Shown piece after piece: positions 9,659 to 18,726 of a DNA stretch of 64,000 nt. This stretch comes from Sulfitobacter noctilucae (lineage in GTDB: Bacteria; Pseudomonadota; Alphaproteobacteria; Rhodobacterales; Rhodobacteraceae). Position numbers and translations under genes: made by a program. The notes beneath the pieces are model-generated. The model was not told the origin of the DNA and ran no database searches. It was given only the letters and a program-made list of their open reading frames with translations. The stretch lies in the NCBI RefSeq assembly GCF_000622365.1, contig NZ_JASC01000003.1, positions 310,001 to 374,000 on the forward strand. The letters run 5' to 3'. Position 1 is the stretch's first letter; every line of letters begins with the position of its first letter.

Positions 9659-12649
9659 ATGTGCGCCGATACGCCAGAGACGCTTGACTATAAATCAACC
9701 CTGAACCTGCCGAAGACCGATTTCCCGATGCGGGCGGGACTGCCCAAACGCGAGCCGAACTGGCTGGCGCGGTGGGAGGAGATCGGGGTCTATGACCGGT
9801 TGCGGGAGAAAGAGGGCCGTAAGCCCTTTACGCTGCATGACGGGCCGCCCTATGCGAACGGGCATTTGCACATCGGGCATGCATTGAACAAAACCATCAA
9901 GGACATGATCGTGCGCAGCCATCAGATGATGGGGCGGGATGCGCGGTATATCCCCGGTTGGGATTGTCATGGTTTGCCGATCGAGTGGAAGATCGAAGAG
10001 CAGTACCGCAAGAAGGGCCGCGACAAGGATGCCGTGCCGATCAACGAGTTCCGCGCGGAATGTCGGTCCTTTGCAGCCGGTTGGGTGGATATCCAGCGCG
10101 AGGAGTTCAAGCGGCTTGGGGTGCAGGGTAATTGGGCCGAGCCTTATCTGACGATGGACTTTCATGCCGAGCGGGTGATTGCCGAGGAGTTCATGAAGTT
10201 CCTGATGAACGGCACCCTCTATCAGGGGTCCAAACCGGTGATGTGGTCGCCGGTGGAGCAGACCGCATTGGCCGAGGCCGAGGTGGAATACCACGACAAG
10301 GACAGCTTTACGATCTGGGTCAAATTCGCGGTAACAGATTTTGCTTTGCAGGATCTTGTCACCGGTGGCGAGGAAGGCTCGATCGATGATCGACAGCCTG
10401 TCATCGAGGCTGAAGCGCAGGCGGCGCAGGATTTTGTGGGTGCCAGCGTTGTGATCTGGACGACGACGCCCTGGACCATCCCGTCGAACAAGGCCGTCGT
10501 GTTCGGCGAGGATATTGCCTATGGCCTTTACGAGGTGCTGGAAACGCCAGAGGAGTGCTGGGCGGCACCGGGTGAGCGGTTTTTGCTGGCTGACAATCTC
10601 GCCGCCGATGTCTTCGCGCGGGCGCGGTTGGAAGAAGGACAGTGGAAACGCGTCCGCGATGTGACCTCTGCCCAACTGGCGGGTATGACGCTGAAGCATC
10701 CTTTGGCCGAGGCTGAAGAGGGCAAGGGCGAATGGGATGACCGGCGCGATTTCCGGGCGGCGGACTTTGTGACCGATACCGAAGGCACGGGGTTTGTGCA
10801 TTGCGCGCCAAGTCATGGTTTGGAGGAATATGACCTTTACCGTGATCTTGGCATGCTGGAACAGGTCATCACCTATAATGTGAATCCCGATGGTCGGTAT
10901 CGCGACGATCTGCCATTCTTTGGCGGCAAGGCGATTCTCAAGCCCAACGGAAAAGAAGGCAATGCCAATGCCGCTGTGATCGACAAGTTGGTCGAGGTGG
11001 GCGGATTGCTTGCACGGGGCAAGATCAAGCACAGCTATCCGCATTCCTGGAGGTCCAAGGCACCTGTGATCTATCGCAACACGCCGCAGTGGTTTGCCGC
11101 CATCGACAAGCCGGTAGGCGACGGTCAGGACGCGCATGGTAAGACCATCCGCGAACGCGCTCTGACCGAGATCGACAATGTGAACTGGACGCCCAAATCG
11201 GGGCGCAACCGTCTGCATGCCATGATGGAGGCGCGGCCCGATTGGGTGCTGTCACGTCAACGGGCTTGGGGTGTGCCGCTGACCTGTTTCACCAAGAAGG
11301 GTGCGCTGCCCACGGATGAGGACTTCCTTCTGCGCAATCCGCAGGTCAACCGCCGTATCACCTCGGCTTTTGAGGAGGAAGGTGCCGATGCGTGGTACGA
11401 AGAGGGTGCCAAGCAGCGGTTCCTTGAGGGGATTGTGAACCCGGATGACTATGAGCAAGTGATGGACATTCTGGATGTGTGGTTCGATTCCGGGTCGACC
11501 CATGCCTTTACCCTGCGCGACCGCGAAGACGGAACCGAAGACGGGATCGCGGACGTCTATATGGAAGGCACCGACCAGCATCGCGGGTGGTTCCATTCCT
11601 CGCTCTTGCAGTCGGTCGGCACCACGGGCCACGCGCCTTACCGCAATGTTGTGACGCATGGCTTTACGCTGGATGCCAAGGGGCTGAAAATGTCCAAAAG
11701 CATCGGCAACACCATCGTGCCCGAAAAGATCGTGCAGCAATATGGTGCCGATATCCTGCGCCTTTGGGTGGCGCAGACAGATTACACGCAGGACCAGCGC
11801 ATCGGGGACGAGATCCTCAAGGGGGTTGCGGACAGCTATCGCCGCTTGCGCAACACCATGCGCTATATGCTGGGCAGTTTGCCGGATTTCGATGCGGCCA
11901 AAGCGGTTGATTATGCCGATATGCCAGAGCTGGAGCGTCTGATCCTGCATAAACTGGCGGTGTTGGATGAGGTCGTGCGCACGCGGTATGCGGCTTTTGA
12001 TTTTCAGGGCGTCTATCGTGCGATCTTTGATTTCGCGACGCTTGATCTGTCGTCCTTCTATTTCGATGTGCGCAAGGACGCGCTCTACTGCGATGGCGAT
12101 ACGGATCGGCGCCTTGCAGCACTGACGGTGCTGGATCATCTCTATGCGCGTCTGACAACATGGCTTGCCCCGATCCTCGTCTTCACGATGGAGGAGGTCT
12201 GGTTGGAACGGCATGGCGCGGATACATCTGTGCACTTGCAGGACTTCCCCGAGACGCCCGCGGCATGGCGTGATGATGCGCTGGCTGCGCGGGCTGACAC
12301 GGTCCGGGCGGTGCGCCGCGTTGTGACGGGTGCTTTGGAGGAGCAGCGTACCGCCAAGGTCATCGGATCGTCGCTGGAAGCGGCACCGACGGTCTATTTG
12401 TCGGCGGAACTGGCACAGGTTGTCACCAACCCCGATACCTTTGCCGATCTGTGCATCACCAGCCAGATCACAATCGTTGAAGGCGAAGCGCCCGAAGGGG
12501 CCTTTACCCTTGATGAGGTAGAGGGCGTCGGAGTGGTCTTTGCCCGTGCCGAGGGCGAGAAATGCGCGCGCTGCTGGAAGGTGCTGCCAGACGTTGGCAC
12601 GCATTCACATCCGGGTGTCTGCGGGCGCTGTGATGCGGCGATGAGCTGA
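9659..12649 (+). CDS. ileS: Isoleucine--tRNA ligase
   Basis: 996 residues. Class I aminoacyl-tRNA synthetase charging tRNA-Ile. The start at 9659 (MCADTPETLDYKS) has GAAGGA eight bases upstream; an in-frame codon at 9599 lacks support. Landmarks in order: the HIGH motif in NGHLHIGHALNKT (about residue 70), the CP1 editing domain with TTPWTIPSNKAV, the KMSKS loop as GLKMSKSIGN, the anticodon-binding domain, and a C-terminal zinc finger CARCW...CGRC. This is the bacterial IleS1-type layout, which carries a C-terminal zinc finger. Single gene, strongly expressed housekeeping function. Confidence 0.98.
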   Translation: MCADTPETLDYKSTLNLPKTDFPMRAGLPKREPNWLARWEEIGVYDRLREKEGRKPFTLHDGPPYANGHLHIGHALNKTIKDMIVRSHQMMGRDARYIPGWDCHGLPIEWKIEEQYRKKGRDKDAVPINEFRAECRSFAAGWVDIQREEFKRLGVQGNWAEPYLTMDFHAERVIAEEFMKFLMNGTLYQGSKPVMWSPVEQTALAEAEVEYHDKDSFTIWVKFAVTDFALQDLVTGGEEGSIDDRQPVIEAEAQAAQDFVGASVVIWTTTPWTIPSNKAVVFGEDIAYGLYEVLETPEECWAAPGERFLLADNLAADVFARARLEEGQWKRVRDVTSAQLAGMTLKHPLAEAEEGKGEWDDRRDFRAADFVTDTEGTGFVHCAPSHGLEEYDLYRDLGMLEQVITYNVNPDGRYRDDLPFFGGKAILKPNGKEGNANAAVIDKLVEVGGLLARGKIKHSYPHSWRSKAPVIYRNTPQWFAAIDKPVGDGQDAHGKTIRERALTEIDNVNWTPKSGRNRLHAMMEARPDWVLSRQRAWGVPLTCFTKKGALPTDEDFLLRNPQVNRRITSAFEEEGADAWYEEGAKQRFLEGIVNPDDYEQVMDILDVWFDSGSTHAFTLRDREDGTEDGIADVYMEGTDQHRGWFHSSLLQSVGTTGHAPYRNVVTHGFTLDAKGLKMSKSIGNTIVPEKIVQQYGADILRLWVAQTDYTQDQRIGDEILKGVADSYRRLRNTMRYMLGSLPDFDAAKAVDYADMPELERLILHKLAVLDEVVRTRYAAFDFQGVYRAIFDFATLDLSSFYFDVRKDALYCDGDTDRRLAALTVLDHLYARLTTWLAPILVFTMEEVWLERHGADTSVHLQDFPETPAAWRDDALAARADTVRAVRRVVTGALEEQRTAKVIGSSLEAAPTVYLSAELAQVVTNPDTFADLCITSQITIVEGEAPEGAFTLDEVEGVGVVFARAEGEKCARCWKVLPDVGTHSHPGVCGRCDAAMS

Positions 12650-12715
12650 GGCTGCGGCCTCGCTTGGCGCAAGAAACGGATTGAGGCTGGGCGCATCTGC
12701 GTCCAGTCTTGTTTT

Positions 12716-13171
12716 ATGAAACAACGTTCTGTCCATACGCCCTTTGGTGATCTGACTGTAACTGAAGAGCAGGGTGCCATTACGGCATTGGTCTGGGGCT
12801 GGGTCAGGAAACAGGCTTCTTCTGAACTGCTGAACGAAGCCACGGCGCAACTTGCCGACTATGCCGCAGGTGCGCGGGAAGACTTTGATCTGCCTTTGCA
12901 TGTCGCTGGCACGGCGTTTCAGCGAGATGTCTGCCGCGTGATGTCGGCCATTCCCTTTGGATATACGCGCACTTATGGCGAGATTGCACAGGAGCTTGGT
13001 GTGCCTGCGCAAGCCGTGGGGCAGGCCTGTGGTGGAAACCCGATCCCTGTGATCATTCCGTGCCACCGGGTTATGGGGGCCAAGGGGCTGACCGGGTTCT
13101 CCGGGCGCGGCGGAGTCGAGACCAAAGTCGCCCTGCTGCGCCACGAGGGTGCGGCAGGGCTGTTGATTTAG
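12716..13171 (+). CDS. ogt: Methylated-DNA--[protein]-cysteine S-methyltransferase
   Basis: 151 residues. Suicide repair protein that removes methyl groups from O6-methylguanine onto its own cysteine. The active-site motif IIPCHRVMG is near residue 115, preceded by the DNA-binding helix-turn-helix RTYGEIAQELG and QAVGQACGGNPI. It is short, lacking any AraC-type regulatory domain as in Ada, so Ogt is the fitting name. It lies 66 bases after ileS and converges with the copper chaperone gene. Confidence 0.93.
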   Translation: MKQRSVHTPFGDLTVTEEQGAITALVWGWVRKQASSELLNEATAQLADYAAGAREDFDLPLHVAGTAFQRDVCRVMSAIPFGYTRTYGEIAQELGVPAQAVGQACGGNPIPVIIPCHRVMGAKGLTGFSGRGGVETKVALLRHEGAAGLLI

Positions 13172-13186
13172 CGTTCCGTCAGGCGC

Positions 13187-13696
13187 TTAGCTGTCGCTGG
13201 AGTGATCCATCTTGCCATGATCCATTGTGCCGTGGCCTGATGCCCCGTGATCCGGCTTGCGCTCGTGATCAACGGGAATCGAAATCTCCATCTCGCCCGC
13301 CTTTTCAAAGGTTAGCGTGACGGTGATGTCTTCGCCCTGCACCAGTGGGGCATTCAGGCCCATGAACATGATGTGATCCCCGCCGCGTGCCAATGCATGC
13401 ATGCCACCTGCAGGCACGACAAAGCCTTCTTCGACTTCCATCATCTTCATCACGCCATTGGCGTCTTCCAAATGGGTATGAAGTTCCACCCGACCGGCAA
13501 CGTCGGAGGCGGCTCCGATCAGTCGATCATCTGTATCACCGTGGTTCATCAGTTCCAGAAAAGCTGCACCAGTGACGGAAGTGGGCGTCGAGCTGCGGAT
13601 ATAAGCATCTTTGACCATGATATCACCGGCGAGAACGGGGCCCGCGGCCAGCATCAGCGCGGCAATGCCGCTTGCGAAAAGAGTATTCAATTTCAT
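13187..13696 (-). CDS. Periplasmic copper chaperone PCu(A)C family
   Basis: 169 residues with a signal peptide (about residues 1-23, cleavage after VLAG or nearby). The copper site is the family motif with Met and His ligands: MKMMEVEEGFVVPAGGMHAL followed by GDHIMFMGL. The C-terminus is an extra His/Met-rich tail (HGASGHGTMDHGKMDH) that likely binds more copper. PCu(A)C proteins deliver Cu(I) to the CuA centre of cytochrome c oxidase. The upstream same-strand gene is also of copper-associated type and lies 43 bases away, suggesting one transcript. Confidence 0.92.
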   Translation of the reverse strand: MKLNTLFASGIAALMLAAGPVLAGDIMVKDAYIRSSTPTSVTGAAFLELMNHGDTDDRLIGAASDVAGRVELHTHLEDANGVMKMMEVEEGFVVPAGGMHALARGGDHIMFMGLNAPLVQGEDITVTLTFEKAGEMEISIPVDHERKPDHGASGHGTMDHGKMDHSSDS

Positions 13697-13738
13697 TGTG
13701 TTATCCTTGCGTGTCTTGAGTTCCGAAGTAAGGGAAGA

Positions 13739-14083
13739 TCAAACAGGCAAAGGGGGTGCCCGCGGTCGTGCGGCAGAGCGTGGCGTATTAGCCAGAAAGA
13801 ACGCATGTGGCGCTTGGCGATGTGAAACCGGGCGCAGGGTTTGTGGCACCGCTGCGGGCACAAACCGGGTGTTCAGCCCATCGCCAAAGGCGCAGTCCGG
13901 GCAAATATGGGGTGCTGCAGTGGGTGCTCCTTCAGCGTCCGTATAGACCGTGACAGAGCCGCTTCCGATGCAGAGCACCATCTGCCCCGTCGCCGCCGAC
14001 GCCCCACGGGTCACCGCCATCGCCTGGCTCGTCAGGGCCAATAGCAAGGCAAGGGTGAGAGAAAGGAAGCTGCGCAGCATCAT
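13739..14083 (-). CDS. Small exported protein, DUF2946-like, probably copper-related
   Basis: 114 residues with a clear signal peptide (MMLRSFLSLTLALLLALTS). The mature part has two cysteine pairs or singles (MVLCIGSG, HICPDCAFGDGL) and a basic, His-containing C-terminus. The C-x-G-S-G plus CPDC pattern resembles DUF2946-type proteins found beside copper genes. The function is unknown. It sits 43 bases upstream of the PCu(A)C chaperone on the same strand and is separated from rpmB by a strong terminator, supporting a two-gene copper unit. Confidence 0.6.
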   Translation of the reverse strand: MMLRSFLSLTLALLLALTSQAMAVTRGASAATGQMVLCIGSGSVTVYTDAEGAPTAAPHICPDCAFGDGLNTRFVPAAVPQTLRPVSHRQAPHAFFLANTPRSAARPRAPPLPV

Positions 14084-14130
14084 AGAGGCCTATCTAGTGC
14101 AGGCTGATCCGAACCGCGAGAGGCAAAAAC

Positions 14131-14165
14131 GACGCAACCCCGGACAGGGTGTCCGGGGTTGCGTC
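14131..14165 (-). terminator. Intrinsic terminator of rpmB
   Basis: A perfect 16-bp stem (14131-14146 with 14150-14165) closed by a 3-base GGG/CCC loop. On the minus strand it follows the rpmB stop by 27 bases and is followed by GTTTTTGCC, a five-T tract. The stem is GC-rich and strong. It separates rpmB from the downstream copper-related gene. Confidence 0.85.
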
Positions 14166-14192
14166 ATATTCTACAATGATCGAAAGCTGAGC

Positions 14193-14492
14193 TTAGGTCA
14201 GTGCATCCGCAGTCGCGGAGGACTTTGCAATCGCCTTCTTGATCTTCAGTGCGTTGGCGGACAGTTCGGTGTCCTTTGCCTTGGCAAGAAACTTGTCCAG
14301 ACCACCGCGGTGATCGACAGAACGCAGGGCGTGGGCCGAGATGCGCAGCTTGAACGAACGGCCCAGTGCTTCCGACTGGAGCGTTGTGTCGTTCAGGTTC
14401 GGCAGAAAGCGGCGACGCGTCTTGTTGTTCGCATGGCTTACATTGTTGCCCGTCATCGGGCCTTTTCCGGTCAATTCGCAGACGCGTGACAT
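14193..14492 (-). CDS. rpmB: 50S ribosomal protein L28
   Basis: 99 residues, normal for alphaproteobacterial L28. [20 protein letters not shown] is the canonical N-terminus, and AAAGGA lies seven bases upstream of the ATG at 14492. The frame is open further upstream but nothing there resembles L28. The family's Cys/Asn-rich start and [11 protein letters not shown] segment are clear. Monocistronic, with its own terminator downstream. Confidence 0.97.
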   Translation of the reverse strand: MSRVCELTGKGPMTGNNVSHANNKTRRRFLPNLNDTTLQSEALGRSFKLRISAHALRSVDHRGGLDKFLAKAKDTELSANALKIKKAIAKSSATADALT

Positions 14493-14822
14493 GGGCTTAT
14501 CCTTTTGCTTTAGTGGTGTGGCAACGACGGCCCGCTGCGACACATAAAAGAGGCCGCACGATGCGACCCCGGAAACTTGTCCGCTGGCTTTAGTGGGAAT
14601 CGACTGAGGGGTCAAGCGGTAGTGGCAGATGTTCCCTGCGCAATTGTTGTATACCAGCACATCCCGGCCCCCAAAAGGGTAAATCCTGCGCAAAGCGCGC
14701 CCGACCCGTGCTGGGCAGTGGTGCAGATGGTGGGCCCTGCACCCATTCAAACGCCGATCCAAATGGGGCCGCTGCCCATTCCGCCCTTCCATCATGGATC
14801 AAGATTTGCGACACCTGATGGT
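14493..14822. other. Intergenic region between rpmB and pcs (divergent)
   Basis: This 330-base stretch should carry the promoters of rpmB (minus) and pcs (plus). Reading frames cross it on both strands, but their composition and lack of recognisable protein suggest they are incidental. No clear -35/-10 pair or repeat could be assigned by eye. Confidence 0.4.
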
Positions 14823-15515
14823 ATGACAATTCAAATGCGCGCCCTTCTTGTTCACCTGCTCACCGCCACCGGTGCTGTTTTTGCCATGCTAGCCATGCTC
14901 GCGGCGGTGGAGCACGAGTGGAGTATGATGTTTCTCTGGCTTATCATCGCCTTCTTTGTAGATGGAATTGATGGGCCATTGGCCCGAAAATATGACGTGC
15001 AAACCAACGCCCCGCAATTCGATGGCGTCCTGCTCGACTTGATCATCGACTACCTGACGTATGTGTTCATCCCGGCATTCGCGCTTTTCACATCCGGTCT
15101 GATGGACGGGTGGAGTGGCTGGGTCATGATCATCGTGGTCACGTTCGCCTCGGCCATGTATTTCTGCGACACGCGCATGAAAACAAAGGATAATTCCTTC
15201 TGGGGGTTTCCGGGGTGCTTTAACATGCTTGTGTTGGTGCTGTTCGCCTTGGCACCGCCTTGGTGGGTCAGTCTGATTGTCGTGACTGTCCTGTCGATTG
15301 CGATGTTCCTGCCGATCAAGTTTGTTCACCCCGTGCGCACCGAACGCTGGCGGCTGATCACCTTGCCAATGGCACTGGGCTGGACGTTCTTTGCGGCCTG
15401 GGCGGCCTGGGTCGATTTTGACCCCGAAAGCTGGGCGCACTGGGGATTGATTCTAACCTCGATCTATCTGGTCAGTGCTGGGGCCATTCAACAGCTTACC
15501 GAACCTAAAGAATAA
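14823..15515 (+). CDS. pcs: Phosphatidylcholine synthase (CDP-alcohol phosphatidyltransferase)
   Basis: 230 residues from ATG 14823; an upstream extension is open but not membrane-like. An integral membrane enzyme with about seven to eight hydrophobic helices. The CDP-alcohol phosphotransferase motif appears as DGIDGPLARKYDV followed by APQFDGVLLDLIID, with the spacing seen in bacterial Pcs rather than the shorter canonical spacing. Pcs condenses CDP-diacylglycerol with choline to form phosphatidylcholine, common in roseobacters and rhizobia. It is convergent with the sirtuin gene, the two stops being eight bases apart. Confidence 0.87.
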   Translation: MTIQMRALLVHLLTATGAVFAMLAMLAAVEHEWSMMFLWLIIAFFVDGIDGPLARKYDVQTNAPQFDGVLLDLIIDYLTYVFIPAFALFTSGLMDGWSGWVMIIVVTFASAMYFCDTRMKTKDNSFWGFPGCFNMLVLVLFALAPPWWVSLIVVTVLSIAMFLPIKFVHPVRTERWRLITLPMALGWTFFAAWAAWVDFDPESWAHWGLILTSIYLVSAGAIQQLTEPKE

Positions 15516-15522
15516 CTGCGTT

Positions 15523-16227
15523 CTACGCCCCTACGGGTGCTGCCAATACTTCGGCCACCCAATCGGTGACGGTCACTGAGGCAGGCCCGATGCGGTGTTC
15601 GGCGAATTGGTTGCCGACCGCAGAGGGTTCGAGGTTGAATTCAATCGTATGCGCCCCCGCGCGGCGGGCCTCGGCCACGAAACCGGCTGCTGGATAGACA
15701 TTGCCCGAGGTGCCGATGGCAACGAAAATGTCTGCTCCGGCCAGATGGTCAAAGAGGGTATCCATGTCATAGGGCATCTCTCCGAACCAGACGATGTCGG
15801 GCCGTGCGGCGGGGGCCTTGCAGGCGGGGCAGGCATCACCAGGGGCCATCACCATCGGCGCTGGCCACCGATGATCGCAAGCAGCACAAAGCGCACCTTT
15901 AAGGTGGCCATGCATATGATAAAGCGATTTTGTGCCACCGCGTTCGTGCAGATCATCGACATTCTGTGTGATCACGACCACCTCGCCGTCATACTCCGCT
16001 TCCAACCGGGCCAATGCGCGATGCGCAGCATTTGGTTCGACTTCCGCCGCCTGTGCGCGGCGGCCATTATAGAAGTTCACCACCAGTTCGGGGTCCTTTG
16101 CAAAGCCTTCAGGCGTGGCAACATCCTCAACCCGGTGCTGCGCCCACAGACCGTCTTCGGCGCGGAATGTTTCGATTTCGCTTTCGGCCGATATGCCGGC
16201 GCCGGTCAGGATTACGATTTTGGTCAT
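15523..16227 (-). CDS. cobB: NAD-dependent protein deacylase, sirtuin family (CobB-like)
   Basis: 234 residues from ATG 16227 (MTKIVILTGAGISAES). NAD-binding GAGISAES, the catalytic stretch ITQNVDDLHERGG with HMHGHL, and a zinc site CAAC...CPAC are present. NFYNGRRAQ keeps the Tyr-x-x-Arg pair that marks class III (SIRT5-like) sirtuins able to remove succinyl and other acidic acyl groups, so desuccinylase activity is likely. One oddity is SEIETFR where the family usually has SGI-TFR: a Glu replaces the glycine. Confidence 0.92.
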   Translation of the reverse strand: MTKIVILTGAGISAESEIETFRAEDGLWAQHRVEDVATPEGFAKDPELVVNFYNGRRAQAAEVEPNAAHRALARLEAEYDGEVVVITQNVDDLHERGGTKSLYHMHGHLKGALCAACDHRWPAPMVMAPGDACPACKAPAARPDIVWFGEMPYDMDTLFDHLAGADIFVAIGTSGNVYPAAGFVAEARRAGAHTIEFNLEPSAVGNQFAEHRIGPASVTVTDWVAEVLAAPVGA

Positions 16228-16353
16228 GGGGCAGGCTCCGGTGCTTGGATGGACGCTGCCTTGATTAACATAGTGCGCCGCCGACAGACCAGCGTTTGCA
16301 GTCAAGCGGAACGCCATAGGCCGCTTCAATCCGGGCATTGTGCTGAATAGCCC

Positions 16354-16382
16354 TTGAAAAAAGGCAAAGATGCGCTCATTTA
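16354..16382 (+). promoter_or_regulatory. Candidate sigma-70 promoter of infA
   Basis: TTGAAA at 16354-16359, a 17-base spacer, then CATTTA at 16377-16382, lying 45 bases upstream of the infA start. A small hairpin CCCCG/CGGGG (16391-16406) sits in the implied 5' leader, and TAGGAGAG precedes the ATG. The -10 match is imperfect. Confidence 0.35.
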
Positions 16383-16426
16383 GGCGCGTGCCCCGCTTTT
16401 ACGGGGGAATCTATGTAGGAGAGAAC

Positions 16427-16645
16427 ATGGCCAAGGAAGATACGCTCGAATTTCCCGGTGTCGTGAAGGAACTCTTGCCTAACGCGACGTTTCGGGTCGA
16501 GCTGGAAAACGGCCATGAGATCATCGCGCATACGGCAGGCAAGATGCGCAAAAACCGCATTCGTGTTCTGGCAGGCGACAAGGTGCAGGTCGAAATGACC
16601 CCCTATGATTTGACCAAGGGTCGGATCAACTACCGCTTTAAGTAA
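16427..16645 (+). CDS. infA: Translation initiation factor IF-1
   Basis: 72 residues, the exact usual size. [19 protein letters not shown] and the S1-like OB fold with [18 protein letters not shown] are diagnostic. ATG 16427 has TAGGAGAG just upstream. IF-1 binds the ribosomal A site during initiation. It leads the common alphaproteobacterial order infA-maf-RNase E/G-yacG, with maf starting 51 bases downstream. Confidence 0.98.
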   Translation: MAKEDTLEFPGVVKELLPNATFRVELENGHEIIAHTAGKMRKNRIRVLAGDKVQVEMTPYDLTKGRINYRFK

Positions 16646-16696
16646 TGTAGTTTGAGGAACGTGGGCCGATACTGGCCTGCGTGATATGGCGTGATC

Positions 16697-17275
16697 ATGC
16701 AGTTTATCCTCGGATCAGGCTCTCCCAGACGGCTAGAGTTGCTAGCGCAAATCGGGGTCGTGCCGGATGACGTGCGCGCGCCCGATATCGACGAAACCCC
16801 TTTGAAAGCAGAGCTGCCGCGCCCCTATTGCGCCCGCATGGCGCGTGAAAAAGTTGTGGCGGTACCAGCGGGGCAGGATGACATTGTCCTTTGCGCGGAT
16901 ACCACTGTTGCGCTGGGCCGGCGTATTCTGGGCAAGCCTGACGATTTGACCGAAGCCGAGGCGTTTCTGCGCTTGATGTCAGGTCGCCGTCACAAGGTGA
17001 TCACCGCCGTCGTGGTAAAATGCGGCGATACCCTGTGGCAGCGCGATGTGCAGTCTGCGGTCAAGATGAAATCGCTGTCGGACGCCGAGATCAAAAGTTA
17101 TCTGGCCAGCGGTGACTGGCAGGGCAAGGCAGGCGGATATGGCATCCAGGGTGCTGCCGGCGCCTTTATCCCTTGGATCAGCGGGTCATTCACCGGCATT
17201 GTCGGCCTGCCTCTGGCCGAGACCGCCAATCTGTTGATCGCCGCCGGATACCCCTTGTATGGAGAACGCCTGTGA
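16697..17275 (+). CDS. maf: Maf-like nucleotide pyrophosphatase
   Basis: 192 residues from ATG 16697; a GTG two codons earlier is possible. [14 protein letters not shown] is the Maf N-terminal motif, [16 protein letters not shown] holds the catalytic acidic residue, and [16 protein letters not shown] is the conserved C-terminal segment. Maf proteins hydrolyse non-canonical or modified nucleoside triphosphates. The stop overlaps the next start (GTGA at 17272-17275), so the RNase E/G gene is translationally coupled. Confidence 0.93.
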   Translation: MQFILGSGSPRRLELLAQIGVVPDDVRAPDIDETPLKAELPRPYCARMAREKVVAVPAGQDDIVLCADTTVALGRRILGKPDDLTEAEAFLRLMSGRRHKVITAVVVKCGDTLWQRDVQSAVKMKSLSDAEIKSYLASGDWQGKAGGYGIQGAAGAFIPWISGSFTGIVGLPLAETANLLIAAGYPLYGERL

Positions 17276-18294
17276 AAGGCCGCACAATCATTCTGGATCA
17301 CTTGGGCGAGGTTGAAGCCGCTGCACTGATGGTCGATGGCAAGTTGGAGGATCTGATCGTCGACAGCGATGCGCCACGCCCGGGCACCATCTACCGCGCC
17401 ATTGCGGACCGTCCGGTGAAAGGGCAGGGGGGCATGTTCCTTAAAACGCCTGATGGCTCCGCCTTTCTCCGCCAGATTAAAGGCATGTCGCCCGGTCAGT
17501 CGATCCTTGTGCAGGTGAGTGGCTTTGCCGAGCCGGGCAAAGCGATTCCCGTGACGGCCAAGATCCTGTTCAAAAGCCGTTATGCGATTGTGACACCCGA
17601 TGCGCCGGGATTGAATATCTCACGCAGCATCAAGGACGATGCCGAGCGCGACCGTCTGCTGGAAATCGTGAATGATGCCGCGGAAGGCAGCGCGCATGGC
17701 GTCATCCTGCGCTCTTCCTGCGCGGAGGCCGATGGCGAGGAAATTGCTGATGACATCGCGGCCATGCTCGATCTTGCCGGCAAAGTGCTTGAGGACAAAA
17801 GCACCGAGATGGAAGTGCTGAGCGAGGGCGATGGCCCCCATGTTCTGGCCTGGCGCGAATGGACCGAAGCGGCCGAGGTGGTGACCGACGCCGGCAGCTT
17901 TGAACCCCAGGGCGTGATGGAAGCGATTGAAGCGGCGCAAAGTGCATTCGTCCCGTTGGGCGGGGGGGCGTCAATGTATGTGGAGCCGACCCGCGCCTTG
18001 GTTGCGGTCGATGTGAACACGGGCAGCGACGCGTCCTTGGCCGCAGGGATCAAGGCCAATATGGCCTGTGCGCGTGCTTTGCCCCGTGCGCTGCGCGTGC
18101 GCGGTCTTGGCGGGCAAATTACATTGGACCTTGCCCCCATGCCCAAAAAAGAACGCCGCCCCTTCGAAAATGCCCTGCGCGCGGCCTTTCGCAGTGACGA
18201 GGTGGAGACGACCCTGGTGGGCTGGACACCACTCGGGCACTACGAATTGCAACGTAAACGCGCCCGTGTGGGATTGAACGAGGTTCTGAAATGA
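17272..18294 (+). CDS. Ribonuclease E/G family protein, short form
   Basis: 340 residues starting at GTG 17272, overlapping the maf stop. An S1-like segment (about residues 40-85) is followed by the catalytic core with the metal-binding motif AVDVNTG and a second acidic site in QITLDLAPM, where RNase E has IDFIDM. The protein is much shorter than RNase E (about 900-1060) or RNase G (about 490) and lacks the zinc-link CPxC, so oligomerisation probably differs. This short type downstream of maf is usual in Rhodobacterales. yacG overlaps by four bases. Confidence 0.88.
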   Translation: MKGRTIILDHLGEVEAAALMVDGKLEDLIVDSDAPRPGTIYRAIADRPVKGQGGMFLKTPDGSAFLRQIKGMSPGQSILVQVSGFAEPGKAIPVTAKILFKSRYAIVTPDAPGLNISRSIKDDAERDRLLEIVNDAAEGSAHGVILRSSCAEADGEEIADDIAAMLDLAGKVLEDKSTEMEVLSEGDGPHVLAWREWTEAAEVVTDAGSFEPQGVMEAIEAAQSAFVPLGGGASMYVEPTRALVAVDVNTGSDASLAAGIKANMACARALPRALRVRGLGGQITLDLAPMPKKERRPFENALRAAFRSDEVETTLVGWTPLGHYELQRKRARVGLNEVLK

Positions 18295-18482
18295 CCTGCC
18301 CGATCTGCGGCGCCGAAACTGTAAAAGAGTACCGTCCTTTTTGTTCAGGTCGCTGCGCTGACCGCGATCTGGTCAAGTGGCTGAACGGCTCTTATGCGGT
18401 GCCGTCAAATGATCCCGAAGATATCGAGGCGGCTGCAGAAGCATCTGAGGCGGTCCAGAATGATGGCCAAAAGCCACATTAG
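18291..18482 (+). CDS. yacG: DNA gyrase inhibitor YacG
   Basis: 63 residues. A small zinc-finger protein with the family Cys4 site CPICG...FCSGRC, then DLVKWLNGSYAVPSND. YacG in E. coli binds GyrB and inhibits gyrase; the same is assumed here. The start overlaps the RNase E/G stop (ATGA at 18291-18294), making it the last gene of the infA operon. The C-terminal tail is acidic. Confidence 0.93.
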   Translation: MTCPICGAETVKEYRPFCSGRCADRDLVKWLNGSYAVPSNDPEDIEAAAEASEAVQNDGQKPH

Positions 18483-18585
18483 GTTGGCGGTCAGACAAAG
18501 GGCTGGAAATCTTGGAAAAAGAGGCTGGACACCCCGCCCGCAACCTCCTAGAACCCGCTCACCCAGCCAGCGAATGGCATCCCGT

Positions 18586-18660
18586 GCCCGGGTAGCTCAG
18601 GGGTAGAGCAGTGGATTGAAAATCCTCGTGTCGGTGGTTCGATTCCGCCCCCGGGCACCA
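18586..18660 (+). tRNA. tRNA-Phe (anticodon GAA)
   Basis: 75 bases with encoded CCA. The acceptor stem GCCCGGG pairs with CCCGGGC and the D-arm has GCTC/GAGC. The anticodon loop TTGAAAA gives GAA. The T-arm is GGTGG-TTCGATT-CCGCC. The anticodon stem GTGGA/TCCTC contains one T-T mismatch. An integrase gene on the opposite strand ends only 66 bases downstream, which makes the 3' end of this tRNA the likely attachment site of the adjoining mobile element. Confidence 0.95.
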
Positions 18661-18726
18661 CAAAAATCAAAGACTTAGATACCCTCCGACTATTTGCGCA
18701 CAAGTGCACGTGTAATTCATGTGTAA

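Noticed and set aside
9695-12604. Minus-strand frames of 450-507 codons opposite ileS
   Set aside because: They lie wholly inside a certain tRNA synthetase gene, have no recognisable motif and arise from codon bias.
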